A stretch of DNA of 64,000 nucleotides from Saccharopolyspora hirsuta (GTDB taxonomy: Bacteria > Actinomycetota > Actinomycetes > Mycobacteriales > Pseudonocardiaceae), in assembly GCF_008630535.1 (NCBI RefSeq), contig NZ_VWPH01000006.1, positions 310,001-374,000 on the forward strand, given 5' to 3'. Shown here one piece after another: positions 44,014-52,872 of the stretch (position 1 is the stretch's first letter; each line of letters opens with the position of its first letter). Position numbers and translations under genes: made by a program. The notes below the pieces were generated by a model, which ran no database searches, had not been told where the DNA came from, and saw only the letters and a list, made by a program, of their open reading frames with translations.

Positions 44014-44924
44014 AACGGATCAGTCGAGTCCTCGTCGGGCTGGCCGCGCTGGGCCTGCTCGCGGGGTGCGGCCCGAGCGCCGCGCAGCAGGACGCCGACT
44101 CCGACGAGCTGGTGTTCGCCGCCATCCCGTCGGAGGAGTCCGCCAGCCTGCAGCAGGACTACCAGCCGGTGCTGGACCTGCTGGCGAAGGAGACGGGGAA
44201 GAAGATCACCTTCCAGAAGGCCACCGACTACGCCGCGATCATCGAGGGGCAGCGCGCAGGCAAGATCGACATCGCCAAGTACGGGCCGTTCTCCTACGTG
44301 CTGGCCAAGAAGCAGGGCGTGGCGGCCACGGCGGTCGCCGGGCAGGTCGAGGAGCAGGGCGGCCAGCCCGGCTACGCCTCCTACGCCATCACCCGCCCGG
44401 ACACCGGCATCCGCTCGCTGGCCGACTTCCGCGGCAAGAAGGTCTGCTTCGTCGACCCCACCTCGACCTCCGGCTACCTGTACCCGAAGGCCGGTCTGCT
44501 GCAGGCGGGCATCAACCCGGACACCGATGTCCAGCCGATCTTCGCCGGTGGTCACGACGCCTCGGCGATCGCGGTGGCGAAGGGCGACTGCGACGCTGGT
44601 TTCGCCTACGACAGCATGGTCGACCGGCAGCTGGTCGAGACGGGGCAGCTGCGGCCCGGGCAGCTCAGCACGGTGTGGAAGTCGGCGGTGATCCCCGGCG
44701 ACCCGGTCGCGATCTCCGACGACCTCGACCCAGCGCTCAAGGAGCAGCTCACCGCCGCGCTGCGGGACCAGGCCAACAGCGATTCCCTGCGGGAGAACGG
44801 CTTCTGCACCGGGGAGTGCAGGATCGGCGACATCGACGGCTACGGGTTCGCCCCGGTCGACGACGCCTTCTACGACGGCATCCGCGAAGTCTGCGCGACC
44901 ACCAGGGACGAGCAATGCCAGTGA
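44010..44924 (+). CDS. phnD: Phosphonate ABC transporter substrate-binding lipoprotein
   Basis: 304-aa PhnD-type periplasmic-binding lipoprotein. The signal peptide ends in the lipobox LLAGC (Cys about 20). The mature part has ELVFAAIPSEESASLQQDYQPVLDLLAKETGK, DIAKYGPFSYVLA and VCFVDPTSTSGYLYPKAGLLQAG, the hinge and phosphonate-binding motifs of the family. GTG start overlaps the hydrolase stop (GTGA), with AAAGGA upstream. Confidence 0.93.
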   Translation: MKRISRVLVGLAALGLLAGCGPSAAQQDADSDELVFAAIPSEESASLQQDYQPVLDLLAKETGKKITFQKATDYAAIIEGQRAGKIDIAKYGPFSYVLAKKQGVAATAVAGQVEEQGGQPGYASYAITRPDTGIRSLADFRGKKVCFVDPTSTSGYLYPKAGLLQAGINPDTDVQPIFAGGHDASAIAVAKGDCDAGFAYDSMVDRQLVETGQLRPGQLSTVWKSAVIPGDPVAISDDLDPALKEQLTAALRDQANSDSLRENGFCTGECRIGDIDGYGFAPVDDAFYDGIREVCATTRDEQCQ

Positions 44925-45682
44925 TCACCTTCGACCGGGTCAGCAAGTCCTTCGGCGACGTGCGGGCGCTCGACGAGGTCTCCCTCGACGTCCAGGCCGG
45001 TGAGGTGGCCGTGCTGCTCGGCCTGTCCGGATCGGGCAAGTCGACGCTGCTGCGGCACGTGGACGGGCTGCAGCGCGCCACCACCGGCACCGTGCGGGTG
45101 CTCGGCGAGGACGTCGGTGCGCTGCGCGGATCGGCCCTGCGCGCGCTGCGGCGGCGGGTCGGGTTCGTGTTCCAGCAGTTCCACCTGGTCGGTTCGCTGA
45201 CCGTGCTGGAGAACGTGTGCACGGGCGCGCTCGGCAGCCTGCGCGGCCCGCGGCTCGGGCTGTTCACCTACCCCAAGCGCGTGCGGTTCGCCGCGATGGA
45301 GCAGCTGGAGCGGGTCGGCCTGACCGACCAGGCGCTGCAGCGCGCGGACACGCTCTCCGGCGGGCAGCAGCAGCGCGTCGCGGTGGCGCGGGCGCTGCTG
45401 CAGAAGCCGGAGATCCTGCTCGCCGACGAACCGGTCGCCTCCCTCGACCCCGACTCGGCGGCGCAGGTGATGAACCTGATCGCGGAGATCGGCCGGGAGG
45501 ACGGGCTGACCGTGCTGTGCAGCCTGCACCAGGTGGACCTGGCGCTGGGCTGGGGCCACCGGATCATCGGGCTGCGGTCCGGGCAGGTCGTGCTGGACAC
45601 CCCGGTCGAGGGGCTGGACCGGGACGCGGCCATGTCGATCTACGCCAAGGTCGGCTCGGCCGACCTCGCCGCGGTGGGGTGA
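44915..45682 (+). CDS. phnC: Phosphonate ABC transporter ATP-binding protein
   Basis: 255-aa ABC ATPase. Walker A GLSGSGKSTLL, Q-loop FVFQQFHLVGSLTVLENV, signature LSGGQQQRVAVARAL, Walker B ILLADEPVASLDP, and H-loop SLHQVDLAL are all intact. The PhnC-typical GSLRGPRLGLFTYPKRVRFAAME segment between Q-loop and signature is present. ATG overlaps the phnD end by ten bases; a GTG six bases later is an alternative. Confidence 0.94.
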   Translation: MPVITFDRVSKSFGDVRALDEVSLDVQAGEVAVLLGLSGSGKSTLLRHVDGLQRATTGTVRVLGEDVGALRGSALRALRRRVGFVFQQFHLVGSLTVLENVCTGALGSLRGPRLGLFTYPKRVRFAAMEQLERVGLTDQALQRADTLSGGQQQRVAVARALLQKPEILLADEPVASLDPDSAAQVMNLIAEIGREDGLTVLCSLHQVDLALGWGHRIIGLRSGQVVLDTPVEGLDRDAAMSIYAKVGSADLAAVG

Positions 45683-45686
45683 ATCC

Positions 45687-47381
45687 GTGACCACCACCGC
45701 AGAAGCGCCGCGGCGCACGCTCGCCCGCCCGACGCCGACCGGGACCGCGGCGGCCCTGGTCGTGCTGGCCCTGCTGGGCACGGCGATCTGGGCGTTCAGC
45801 TCGCTGCGGCTCAACGTCGCGACGTTCGTGGACGGCGCGGCCAACGCGGTCGACTTCGCCGCCCGCACCCTGCCGCTGGACTTCCCGCCGCTGGGCGAGC
45901 TGCTGGCGCTGTCCGGGCAGACCCTGGCGATCGTGGTCTGCGCGACCCTGCTCGCCTCGCTGATCAGCGTGCCCGTCGCGGTGCTCGCAGCGCGCAACAC
46001 CGCGCTCGGCGGCACCAGCCGGTTCGGGGCGCGCGTGGTCATCGTGGTGGCGCGGGCGATCCCGGACGTCGTGCTGGCCATCGTGTTCTTCCGGATGTTC
46101 GGCTTCGGCGGCCTGACCGGGGTGCTGGCGATGGGCCTGCACTCCACCGGCATGATCGGCAAGCTCTACGCCGACGCCATCGAGCAGATCGACGAGGGCC
46201 CGCGCACCGCCATCCGCGCAGCGGGCGGCACCCGGCTGCAGCAGCTGGTCAGCGGGGTCCTGCCGCAGGTGATGCCGTCGTTCGTGGCGACCTCGCTGCA
46301 CCGGCTGGACATCAACCTCCGGGTTTCGGTGGTGCTCGGGTTCGTCGGCGTCGGCGGGCTCGGCCAGGCGATCTCGGACGCCCTGCGCACCCTCGACTAC
46401 CAGCGCGGCATGGCGCTGGCCTCGGTGGTCTTCCTGCTCTGCGTGCTGGTCGAGGTGGTGTCCGGGGCGATCCGCCGCAGCCTGCTCGGCGTGCGCGAGG
46501 AGCGCCGCGGCCCGGTCCGGCGCCGGGTGCAGGTGCCGGTTCCGCGGCGCGAGGGGGTCGTGAGCGGCAAAACCGGCTCCAGCCGGTTTTCGCACTCACG
46601 ACCCATCAGTCCACCGTGGACGGCCGGGCGGGTGCGCCGCACCGGGTACTGGCTGCTGACCGCTCTGGTGGTGGCCGCCTCGATCTGGGGCGCGGACATC
46701 TCGCTCGCCCAGTTCCAGCGCGCCATCACCGACTTCGGGCCGACGCTGGCGCTGTTCTGGCCGCCGGAGACTGGCGGCATCCTCGGCGAGCTGCTGGCCG
46801 AGCTCCTGGTCACCGTCCAGATCGCGCTGGCCGCCACGCTGATCGGCGCGGTGCTCGCGCTGCCGGTGGGCGCGCTGGCCGCGAGCAACGTGGCGCCGAG
46901 CCCGGCGGTGGCGAAGTTCTTCCGCGGCGTGGTGCTCGCCGTCCGCGGCGTGCCGGAGCTGGTGCTGGCCATCGTGTTCGTGGTGATCACCGGTCTCGGC
47001 GCGGTGGCCGGTGCGCTCGCGCTGGGCGTCGGATCGGTCGGACTGCTCGGAAAGCTGGTGGCCGACTCGCTGGAGGAGGTCGACCGGGGCAAGGAGCAGG
47101 CGCTGCGCGCCACCGGGGCGGGGCGGCTCCAGGTGTTCTTCGCCGCGACCCTGCCGCAGGCCGCCCCGGCGTTCGTCGCGCACGTCCTCTACCAGCTGGA
47201 TACCAACCTGCGCTCGGCGACGCTGCTGGGCCTGGTCGGCGCGGGCGGCATCGGCTACTACCTGCTCAACGCCTCCCGCGTCCTCGAATTCGGCGTGGTC
47301 ACAACGGTTCTCGCGCTCACCTTCGGGGTGGTGATGCTCGTCGAGCTGCTCGCCCTCTGGCTCCGCAAGGTCGTCCGCTGA
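45687..47381 (+). CDS. phnE: Fused phosphonate ABC transporter permease (two PhnE domains)
   Basis: 564-aa fusion of two PhnE permeases, each normally about 270 aa. Both halves carry the membrane permease core and the EAA-like loop: YADAIEQIDEGPRTAIRAAGGTRLQ (about 150-175) and VADSLEEVDRGKEQALRATGAGRLQ (about 455-480). Each half is followed by a VGxGGxG turn (GVGGLGQAI and GAGGIGYYL). The linker near 290-310 is encoded by a palindromic DNA element. A single fused chain would supply both subunits of the transporter dimer. Five bases downstream of phnC. Confidence 0.92.
   Translation: MTTTAEAPRRTLARPTPTGTAAALVVLALLGTAIWAFSSLRLNVATFVDGAANAVDFAARTLPLDFPPLGELLALSGQTLAIVVCATLLASLISVPVAVLAARNTALGGTSRFGARVVIVVARAIPDVVLAIVFFRMFGFGGLTGVLAMGLHSTGMIGKLYADAIEQIDEGPRTAIRAAGGTRLQQLVSGVLPQVMPSFVATSLHRLDINLRVSVVLGFVGVGGLGQAISDALRTLDYQRGMALASVVFLLCVLVEVVSGAIRRSLLGVREERRGPVRRRVQVPVPRREGVVSGKTGSSRFSHSRPISPPWTAGRVRRTGYWLLTALVVAASIWGADISLAQFQRAITDFGPTLALFWPPETGGILGELLAELLVTVQIALAATLIGAVLALPVGALAASNVAPSPAVAKFFRGVVLAVRGVPELVLAIVFVVITGLGAVAGALALGVGSVGLLGKLVADSLEEVDRGKEQALRATGAGRLQVFFAATLPQAAPAFVAHVLYQLDTNLRSATLLGLVGAGGIGYYLLNASRVLEFGVVTTVLALTFGVVMLVELLALWLRKVVR
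46556..46603. repeat. 48-base palindromic element inside the phnE linker
   Basis: The two 22-base arms are complementary at 19 positions, with the outer nine (GGTCGTGAG / CTCACGACC) and inner nine (AAAACCGGC / GCCGGTTTT) perfect; the loop is TCCA. It encodes the residues joining the two permease halves. I recall similar GTGAGTGCGAAAACCGGC palindromes as dispersed repeats in Pseudonocardiales genomes, so this looks like an insertion of such an element. Confidence 0.7.
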
Positions 47382-47386
47382 GGCGC

Positions 47387-48094
47387 TCAGCCCGCGGCTT
47401 CGGGGTTCGCCGGGGTCAGGTGGTGGACGGAGATCCGCTCGGTGTGCGGGGTGAGCAGGTTCCGCAGTTCGTCCGCCGCCGCGTCGAGCAGGTGGCCGTC
47501 GCGGGTGGCGTGGAGCGTTTCGAGGACGAAGACCACGCGGGTGGAGTCCTCGGTGACGCGGGTGCGGTGGGCGTCGCGGTGGTTCCAGTGGCGGGTCAGG
47601 ACGCCGCGGGTGTCCGCGTAGATGATCTCGCCGGGCTTCGGGTTCTCGGTGGTGTCGGGCTCGCCGAGCGGGGTGAAGGACTCGGTGCCGTCCGCGTGGC
47701 GGATGACCACGTCGCCCACGACGTGGTCGAGGTCGAAGGCACCGGCCGGGAGGCCGTGGCGGACGGAGACGGCGTTGTAGGAGTCGACGGCCGGGTTGAT
47801 GCGCGGCAGCGCTCCCCGCTTGGCCAGGCGGCGGCCGAGAGCGTCGACGCTGGGGCGGGTGCGGCGCGGGTTGGTGCCGAAGGAGCGGTAGGCGGTGTGC
47901 CAGGCCTCGATGCGGGGATCGGTCTCGTCGGCGGGGGACCAGGTCCCGTCGGCGAGCTCGCCCTCCAGCTCGGCCAGCGCCTCGGCGGTGCCCGGCCAGG
48001 GTTCGCCGCCGCGCAGGCCGGTGGCGGTGACCAGGGCGATGCGGGTGTCCGAGAAGGCGTCCGCGACGGCGGGTGCGAGGCGGAAGGCGGTCAT
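47387..48094 (-). CDS. B3/B4 (PheT tRNA-editing-like) domain protein
   Basis: 235-aa free-standing B3/B4 domain. Motifs seen: FGTNPRRTRPSVDALGRRLAKRGALPRINPAVDSYNAVSVRHGLPAGAFDLD and PGEIIYADTRGVLTRHWNHRDAHRTRVTEDSTRVVFVLE, as in the editing region of phenylalanyl-tRNA synthetase beta. Function of free-standing versions is uncertain (editing or ligand sensing). ATG at 48094 chosen; frame open upstream. Converges with phnE (five-base gap) and is divergent from the XRE-cupin regulator gene, which may control it. Confidence 0.85.
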   Translation of the reverse strand: MTAFRLAPAVADAFSDTRIALVTATGLRGGEPWPGTAEALAELEGELADGTWSPADETDPRIEAWHTAYRSFGTNPRRTRPSVDALGRRLAKRGALPRINPAVDSYNAVSVRHGLPAGAFDLDHVVGDVVIRHADGTESFTPLGEPDTTENPKPGEIIYADTRGVLTRHWNHRDAHRTRVTEDSTRVVFVLETLHATRDGHLLDAAADELRNLLTPHTERISVHHLTPANPEAAG

Positions 48095-48283
48095 GGGCGG
48101 TTCCGTTCTTGCTTGCGGGATCAGGACTTCCGGCGCTGACGGCTGCGGCACCCGGTCCGGCGAGCGCCGGGCGCGGCTACAATTCAGCGGAATGACCGAA
48201 CGGTACACCAGTCCGACCGTCGGGTTCAACCGAGCGACCGGACGGTGCATTCGAGCGGTCAACGCTGCGAGGAGGGTGATCGG

Positions 48284-48856
48284 ATGGCCGAGGCGGCTGC
48301 GGCCCTGCGGGCGGTCGCGCAGAACGTCCGCGCGGCTCGGGCGCGCGCCGGGCTGTCCCTGGACGAGCTGAGCAGGCGCGCGCAGGTCAGCAAGGGCGCT
48401 CTGGTCGGGCTGGAGAAGGCCCAGGGCAACCCCAACCTGGCCACCCTGGTCCGGCTCGCCGACACCCTCGGGATCTCGGTGTCCGACCTGGTGCAGGGGC
48501 CGACCGAAGACCGCGTCCGCGTCGTGGCCGCCGCCGACGTCGCACCGCTGTGGACGGGCGAGCGGGGCGGCGAGGCGCGGCTCGTGCTGACCACTTCAGG
48601 ACCAGCCCCCGTGGAGGTCTGGCGCTGGCAGCTGGCCCCGGGCGAGGAGTACCACAGCAACCCGCACCAGGCCGGTGTCGTGGAGACCGTCACCGTCATC
48701 TCCGGCCGGATGGTCCTGGTCGTCGACGGCGCCGAGCACCCCGTCGAAGCCGGGCAGACCGCCACGTTCGGCGGCGACGCCCCGCACGCCTACCGGGGTT
48801 CGGGGACCGGGACCTGCCACCTGATCATGACCGTCCAGCTGCCGTCCGGGCCCTGA
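48284..48856 (+). CDS. XRE-family regulator with C-terminal cupin
   Basis: 190-aa regulator. Helix-turn-helix: VRAARARAGLSLDELSRRAQVSKGALVGLEKAQGNPNLATLVRLADTLGISVSDLV. The cupin barrel runs from about 105: WRWQLAPGEEYHSNPHQAGVVETVTVISGRMVLVVDGAEHPVEAGQTATFGGDAPHAYRG. His and Glu metal-type positions are partly present. ATG after GGAGGGTGATCGG. Divergent from the B3/B4 gene across a 189-base gap that includes the short dyad CCGACcGTCGG. Confidence 0.87.
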   Translation: MAEAAAALRAVAQNVRAARARAGLSLDELSRRAQVSKGALVGLEKAQGNPNLATLVRLADTLGISVSDLVQGPTEDRVRVVAAADVAPLWTGERGGEARLVLTTSGPAPVEVWRWQLAPGEEYHSNPHQAGVVETVTVISGRMVLVVDGAEHPVEAGQTATFGGDAPHAYRGSGTGTCHLIMTVQLPSGP

Positions 48857-48863
48857 ACCGCCG

Positions 48864-49724
48864 TCACTCCCACCAGAAGGACCAGGTGCGGCGACCGCGG
48901 ATCTCCTGGGCGTAGGCCTCGATGGTGCCGGTCTCCTGCAGGATCCGGTCCGGGCAGAAGGTCCAGTGCTCCGCCGCCACCGCGGCCGCGTGGTCCGCGT
49001 CCTGCGGCGGGGCGGCGACGCTGAGGTCGAGGCGGTCCGGTCCGAGGCGCAGCAGCCGGACGCCGAAGCGCTCCTCCCAGCTGCGCGCCATCGCCGAGAG
49101 CCCCGCCGTGCGCGACACGTGGTTGGCCGCCCCGGACCAGCCCAGCACGGTCAGCACGTCCGCACCGCGGCGCACCGGGATCAGCGCCAGGCGGGTGTCG
49201 TCGTCGATGAACTTCGGCAGCTGCTGATTGGCCAGGATGTCCGGGTCCGCCAGCAGGTTCCCGCCGCGCGCGGGGCCGGGGCAGTGGTAGTCGAACGGCG
49301 CCAGGACCTCCAGGTCGTAGGCCGGGCCGAGGTCGTCGTCGGCCTGCACCAGGCCGTCCCAGATCCGGGCCATCACGTCGACCACCCGCCACCGGTCGAT
49401 GTGCTCCAGCGGTTCCGGCGGCACGACGCCGACGGTGCAGCGCTCGCCGTAGACCTCGTCGTTGTCGCACAGCAGCAGCGGCCACAGGCCGCTCTGCCGG
49501 TGCTCCGCGCGCAGCGCGGCGACCAGCTGCGGCGCCGGGGGCTCGTCGCTGATCCAGCACAGCGGCGCGGGGTCGTCGGAGAGCGCCGTCTGCTCGGTGA
49601 GGATTTCGCCGGGCGGCAGCGGTGTCGACACCCCGGTGCCGAAGACCGCGGACAGATCGGCCGGTGCCCCCGCCTCCCGGTCGTCTTGCAACACTTCACC
49701 GCCTCCTAGCCAGACGCCCCTCAT
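48864..49724 (-). CDS. DUF4253 protein
   Basis: 286-aa protein whose C-terminal half matches DUF4253: GWSGAANHVSRTAGLSAMARSWEERFGVRLLRLGPD, then AAEHWTFCPDRILQETGTIEAYA and the final RTWSFWWE. The family is widespread in actinomycetes; function unknown, sometimes considered part of polymorphic-toxin immunity sets. The ATG at 49724 has AAGGTGG six bases upstream. Cytoplasmic by lack of signal. Confidence 0.82.
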   Translation of the reverse strand: MRGVWLGGGEVLQDDREAGAPADLSAVFGTGVSTPLPPGEILTEQTALSDDPAPLCWISDEPPAPQLVAALRAEHRQSGLWPLLLCDNDEVYGERCTVGVVPPEPLEHIDRWRVVDVMARIWDGLVQADDDLGPAYDLEVLAPFDYHCPGPARGGNLLADPDILANQQLPKFIDDDTRLALIPVRRGADVLTVLGWSGAANHVSRTAGLSAMARSWEERFGVRLLRLGPDRLDLSVAAPPQDADHAAAVAAEHWTFCPDRILQETGTIEAYAQEIRGRRTWSFWWE

Positions 49725-49809
49725 CGCGACCACCTTAGAGCCTGCCTGCGGCCACCCGGCGCGTGGCGCGAAGTCGCCGCGACGGGTGCCGGTTTCGCCC
49801 GGAAGGGAC

Positions 49810-50844
49810 CTACTCGGCGGAAAGCCCCGGGACCAGCACGACCCGTCCGGTCTCCCGGCCGGAGATGTGCAGGTCCAGCGCCTGCGCGGCGGATTCCAGC
49901 GGGAACCGGCCGGCGATCCGCGGTCGCAGGCGTCCGCTGCCGACCATCCGGAACAGCTCGGCCAGGTCCGCGCGGAACTGCTCGTCGGACTTGACGTAGT
50001 ACAGCCGCGCCCGCCGACCGCCGGTGCGGCCGAGCAGCCGCAGCAGCTCCCACCGGCCGATCCGCCCGGCGATCTTCAGGTAGGGCGCCCACCAGGGGCC
50101 GGGGTCGTGCAGGGTCCGCGCGCTGCCGTAGGAGATCAGGCTGCCGCCGGGCGCGAGCATCCGCCACGACTCGTCCAGGCTCGTCGGGCCGAGCGGGTCG
50201 AAGATCGCGTCCACGCCACCGGGCGCGAGCTCGGCGACCCGGCTGCGGACGTCGGAGGTGCGGTGGTCGATCAGCTCCATGCCGAGGTCGGCGAGCGCGG
50301 CGTGCCGGTGCGCGGACGCCGTCCCGATCACCCGCAGCCCGGCGGCCACCGCGAGCTGCGCGAGCAGGATGCCGACCCCGCCGCCGACCCCGTGCGCCAG
50401 CACCGTCTGTCCACTGCGGACGTTCCCGGCGCGCAGCAGCTGCCGGGCGGTGACCCCGTTGAGCACCACCGCGACCGCGTCGGCGGCGTCGAGCTCCTCC
50501 GGCGCCGCGACGAGGTCCCGGTCGCGGAGCTCGACGTGCTCGGCCCACGCACCGGTGACCGGCAGCGCCGCGACCCGCTGCCCGACGCGCCACCCGGACA
50601 CCTCCGGGCCGACCGCCACGATCTCGCCGACCAGGTCGTAGCCGGGCACGAACGGGTTCCGCGGCTGCGCCGGGTAGCGGCCGCGCAGCATCTGGACCTC
50701 GGCGAAGGCGACCCCGGCGGCTTCGGTGCGCACCAGCACGCGGTGCGGGCGGGGCGGGTGGGGGGAGCTGGTGCGGGTGGCGACGACCTCGGTGCCGCCC
50801 AGCCCGGTGAACACGACCTCGATGCCGCTGCTCGGCACCGTCAT
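49810..50844 (-). CDS. Zinc-type alcohol dehydrogenase-like (quinone oxidoreductase) MDR protein
   Basis: 344-aa medium-chain dehydrogenase/reductase. GroES-like N-terminus with GVAFAEVQMLRGRYP and FVPGYDLVGEIVAVG; NADP-binding loop VLAHGVGGGVGILLAQLAVAAGLRVIGTAS. The catalytic zinc ligands of true ADHs are absent, as in quinone oxidoreductases. Late segment ARLYYVKSDEQFRADLAELF is family-like. ATG follows GGAGGT. Substrate unknown. Confidence 0.85.
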   Translation of the reverse strand: MTVPSSGIEVVFTGLGGTEVVATRTSSPHPPRPHRVLVRTEAAGVAFAEVQMLRGRYPAQPRNPFVPGYDLVGEIVAVGPEVSGWRVGQRVAALPVTGAWAEHVELRDRDLVAAPEELDAADAVAVVLNGVTARQLLRAGNVRSGQTVLAHGVGGGVGILLAQLAVAAGLRVIGTASAHRHAALADLGMELIDHRTSDVRSRVAELAPGGVDAIFDPLGPTSLDESWRMLAPGGSLISYGSARTLHDPGPWWAPYLKIAGRIGRWELLRLLGRTGGRRARLYYVKSDEQFRADLAELFRMVGSGRLRPRIAGRFPLESAAQALDLHISGRETGRVVLVPGLSAE

Positions 50845-51030
50845 GAGGACCTCCGCTGGCAGTCGAGCCGTCGCGAGCGGATCGCCGCGACGCGCGGGTA
50901 CCGCGAAGATCGCACTGTACCGGTGCGCCAGCGGCCGGGATGCGCAGTTGGCCGGATCCGGCCGCGGAGTTCTCGGGGACTGCGGCCGGTCCGGGGTCGG
51001 AGCCGCACCGGCCGCCGCGGTCGCAGCGGG

Positions 51031-51231
51031 TCAGTGCCCCTGGCGGGGCACGTGGGCCTCGATCTCGCAATCGCCGCCCGGGTACACCAGGCTCTCGTGC
51101 CCGTCCTTGAAGCGCACGTAGTACGGGGGAGCCCCGTCCTGGCCGCGAACCTCGAGGATCTCGGCGATCTGATCGGCCTCGTCGACGTGCTTGCTGTGCA
51201 CGTGCAGTTGGTCACCCACGGCTGCCTTCAT
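51031..51231 (-). CDS. DUF1918 protein
   Basis: 66-aa protein: MKAAVGDQLHVHSKHVDEADQ, a SH3-like barrel family often found beside stress genes in actinobacteria, ending in YYVRFKDGHESLVYPGGDCEI, its conserved motif. Chosen ATG has GGAGG eight bases upstream; two earlier in-frame starts are too close to that site. Function unknown. Confidence 0.87.
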   Translation of the reverse strand: MKAAVGDQLHVHSKHVDEADQIAEILEVRGQDGAPPYYVRFKDGHESLVYPGGDCEIEAHVPRQGH

Positions 51232-51299
51232 GCCCATCACCTCCGCGGCCCCAGACTAAGTGACCGGGGCCACATTCCGCATCGGGTGCGGCGCCGGGC

Positions 51300-51728
51300 T
51301 CAGCCGCCGACCTTCGAGCAGGTGGTGGCCACCTGCTGGTACTTCTCCAGCTGGCTGGAGGTCCACTCGATGCTGGTGTCCATGTCGACCTGGCCGTCGG
51401 CCACCCGCTGCACCGACTGCTGCACGTCGAGCAGGTTCTGCCGCAGCGTCTGGTCCGCGGTCTTGTCGGCGAGGGTCCGGAGCTCGTCGACCTTGGCCTG
51501 CGCGTCGGCCTTGGCCTGCTCCGGATCGGCGAAGTTGGGCATGAAGCTCGCGACGTTGAGCGCCTCCAGGCAGGCGGACGCGGTGTCGAGGTCGCCCTGC
51601 GCCTCCTGGAGCCGTTCGTTGGCGTTCTCCAGGCCCTGCTGGGCCTCCTGCACCTGGCCGCACGCCGCCAGGCCGACCAGCACCGGCAGCGACAGCGCCA
51701 CTGCCACGAACTTCTTTCGAGCTCGCAT
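51300..51728 (-). CDS. Small lipoprotein with coiled coil
   Basis: 142-aa secreted lipoprotein: a KK-positive start, hydrophobic core and lipobox VGLAAC (Cys about 23). The mature part is helical and heptad-like (QVQEAQQGLENANERLQEAQG, then AKADAQAKVDELRTLADKT), with two further Cys (ASACLEAL and TTCSKVG) that could form a disulphide. Family unknown. ATG after GGAGGGAAG. Confidence 0.75.
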   Translation of the reverse strand: MRARKKFVAVALSLPVLVGLAACGQVQEAQQGLENANERLQEAQGDLDTASACLEALNVASFMPNFADPEQAKADAQAKVDELRTLADKTADQTLRQNLLDVQQSVQRVADGQVDMDTSIEWTSSQLEKYQQVATTCSKVGG

Positions 51729-51838
51729 CTTCCCTCCGGGGCTCCGAGCGGCACCGGGGGGTGGTGCCGCTCTTGTACCCTATCGGCCCCCGGTCCCCCG
51801 ATGGGTGAAATGTCGTATCCGAGCTGGTCCAGGATCGA

Positions 51839-52666
51839 TCACGGGTTGATCCAGGCCATGATCTCCGGCGGCAGGTCGAGCTGGGCCAGCCACGGAGCCG
51901 CGCCGATCCGGTAGAGGACCACCGCGCTCAGCGCCACGGCGGCGATGGTCAGGCCGGGCCCGACCAGGGCCATCTCCACCTTGCCGCCGGTGCGCATCCG
52001 CATCGCCCTCGGCGGGGCCACCGGGTACCAGGTCTTGCCGCCCAGCGGGATCGGCCACAGCATCGGGCAGCCCTGCTCGGTGATCGCGTCGCCGATGAAG
52101 TGCGCGATGCAGCCGATCATCACCGCCACCCCGAACGCCGCCGCGTTGGTCGGCTGGTCGCCCGCCCACGCCCAGCAGGCCACGGTGAGCAGCAGCGATG
52201 CCACCGTGATGAGGATCGCGTCCGAGCTGGATGACCAGGTGTGCATGATGCCGCGGACCGCGAGGCCGGCGAAGAAGAACATCAGGATGCCCAGCGCGGT
52301 GCTCTCGCTGGTCTGCACGATGGCCGTGGTGATCAGCCCGGCGAGCACCGCGAAGATCACGGTGTGCGTGAAGCCGCGGTGGGTGCCCTCGCGGTCGCTG
52401 TCGCGCTTGGTGCGGGTGAGGCGGTAGAGGAACCCGCTGAAGCCGCTGATCCCGGCCGACGCGCCGCGCGACACGGCGCCGAACGTGCTGGCCACGGTCG
52501 ACTTGGGGTGGTCGATGTCGGGCAGCAGCGCCGCCCCGGAGGCCAGCGTGGCCCCGACCACCCAGGTCTTCGGGGACAATTGCCCCAGCGCGTGCGTGTC
52601 GGCGAGAGCGGTCACGGCCGCCCACGCGGCCAAGCCGCTCATCGCGTGCGTCGGTCCGGTCGCCAC
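51839..52666 (-). CDS. Membrane-bound metal-dependent hydrolase (DUF457/YdjM-like)
   Basis: 275-aa integral membrane protein. Metal-binding motifs are clear: THAMSGLAAW (His), LLPDIDHPKST (DxDH), GTHRGFTHTV (HRGxTH) and HFIGDAITEQGCPMLWPI. This is the YdjM/DUF457 pattern, related to phosphatidic acid phosphatase-like membrane hydrolases; substrate not established. GTG start with GGAGGGGG upstream. Confidence 0.88.
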   Translation of the reverse strand: MATGPTHAMSGLAAWAAVTALADTHALGQLSPKTWVVGATLASGAALLPDIDHPKSTVASTFGAVSRGASAGISGFSGFLYRLTRTKRDSDREGTHRGFTHTVIFAVLAGLITTAIVQTSESTALGILMFFFAGLAVRGIMHTWSSSSDAILITVASLLLTVACWAWAGDQPTNAAAFGVAVMIGCIAHFIGDAITEQGCPMLWPIPLGGKTWYPVAPPRAMRMRTGGKVEMALVGPGLTIAAVALSAVVLYRIGAAPWLAQLDLPPEIMAWINP

Positions 52667-52872
52667 TGGGCCCCCTCCAAGATCGCCCGATCACGTGATC
52701 GCCTGCGTCTGGTCGAGCCTAGAAGAAGATCACGACAGGAGATCGACGCGCCGAACAGTGGCGCATCGCGCGCTGCTGCGGGTGGTGGTCGGTGCAGGGT
52801 AGGAGGCACAATCGAACCCGATAGCAGTACGCTTGTACCGCTTGCATTCTCGCGAGAGGAGCACCCCGCCAC

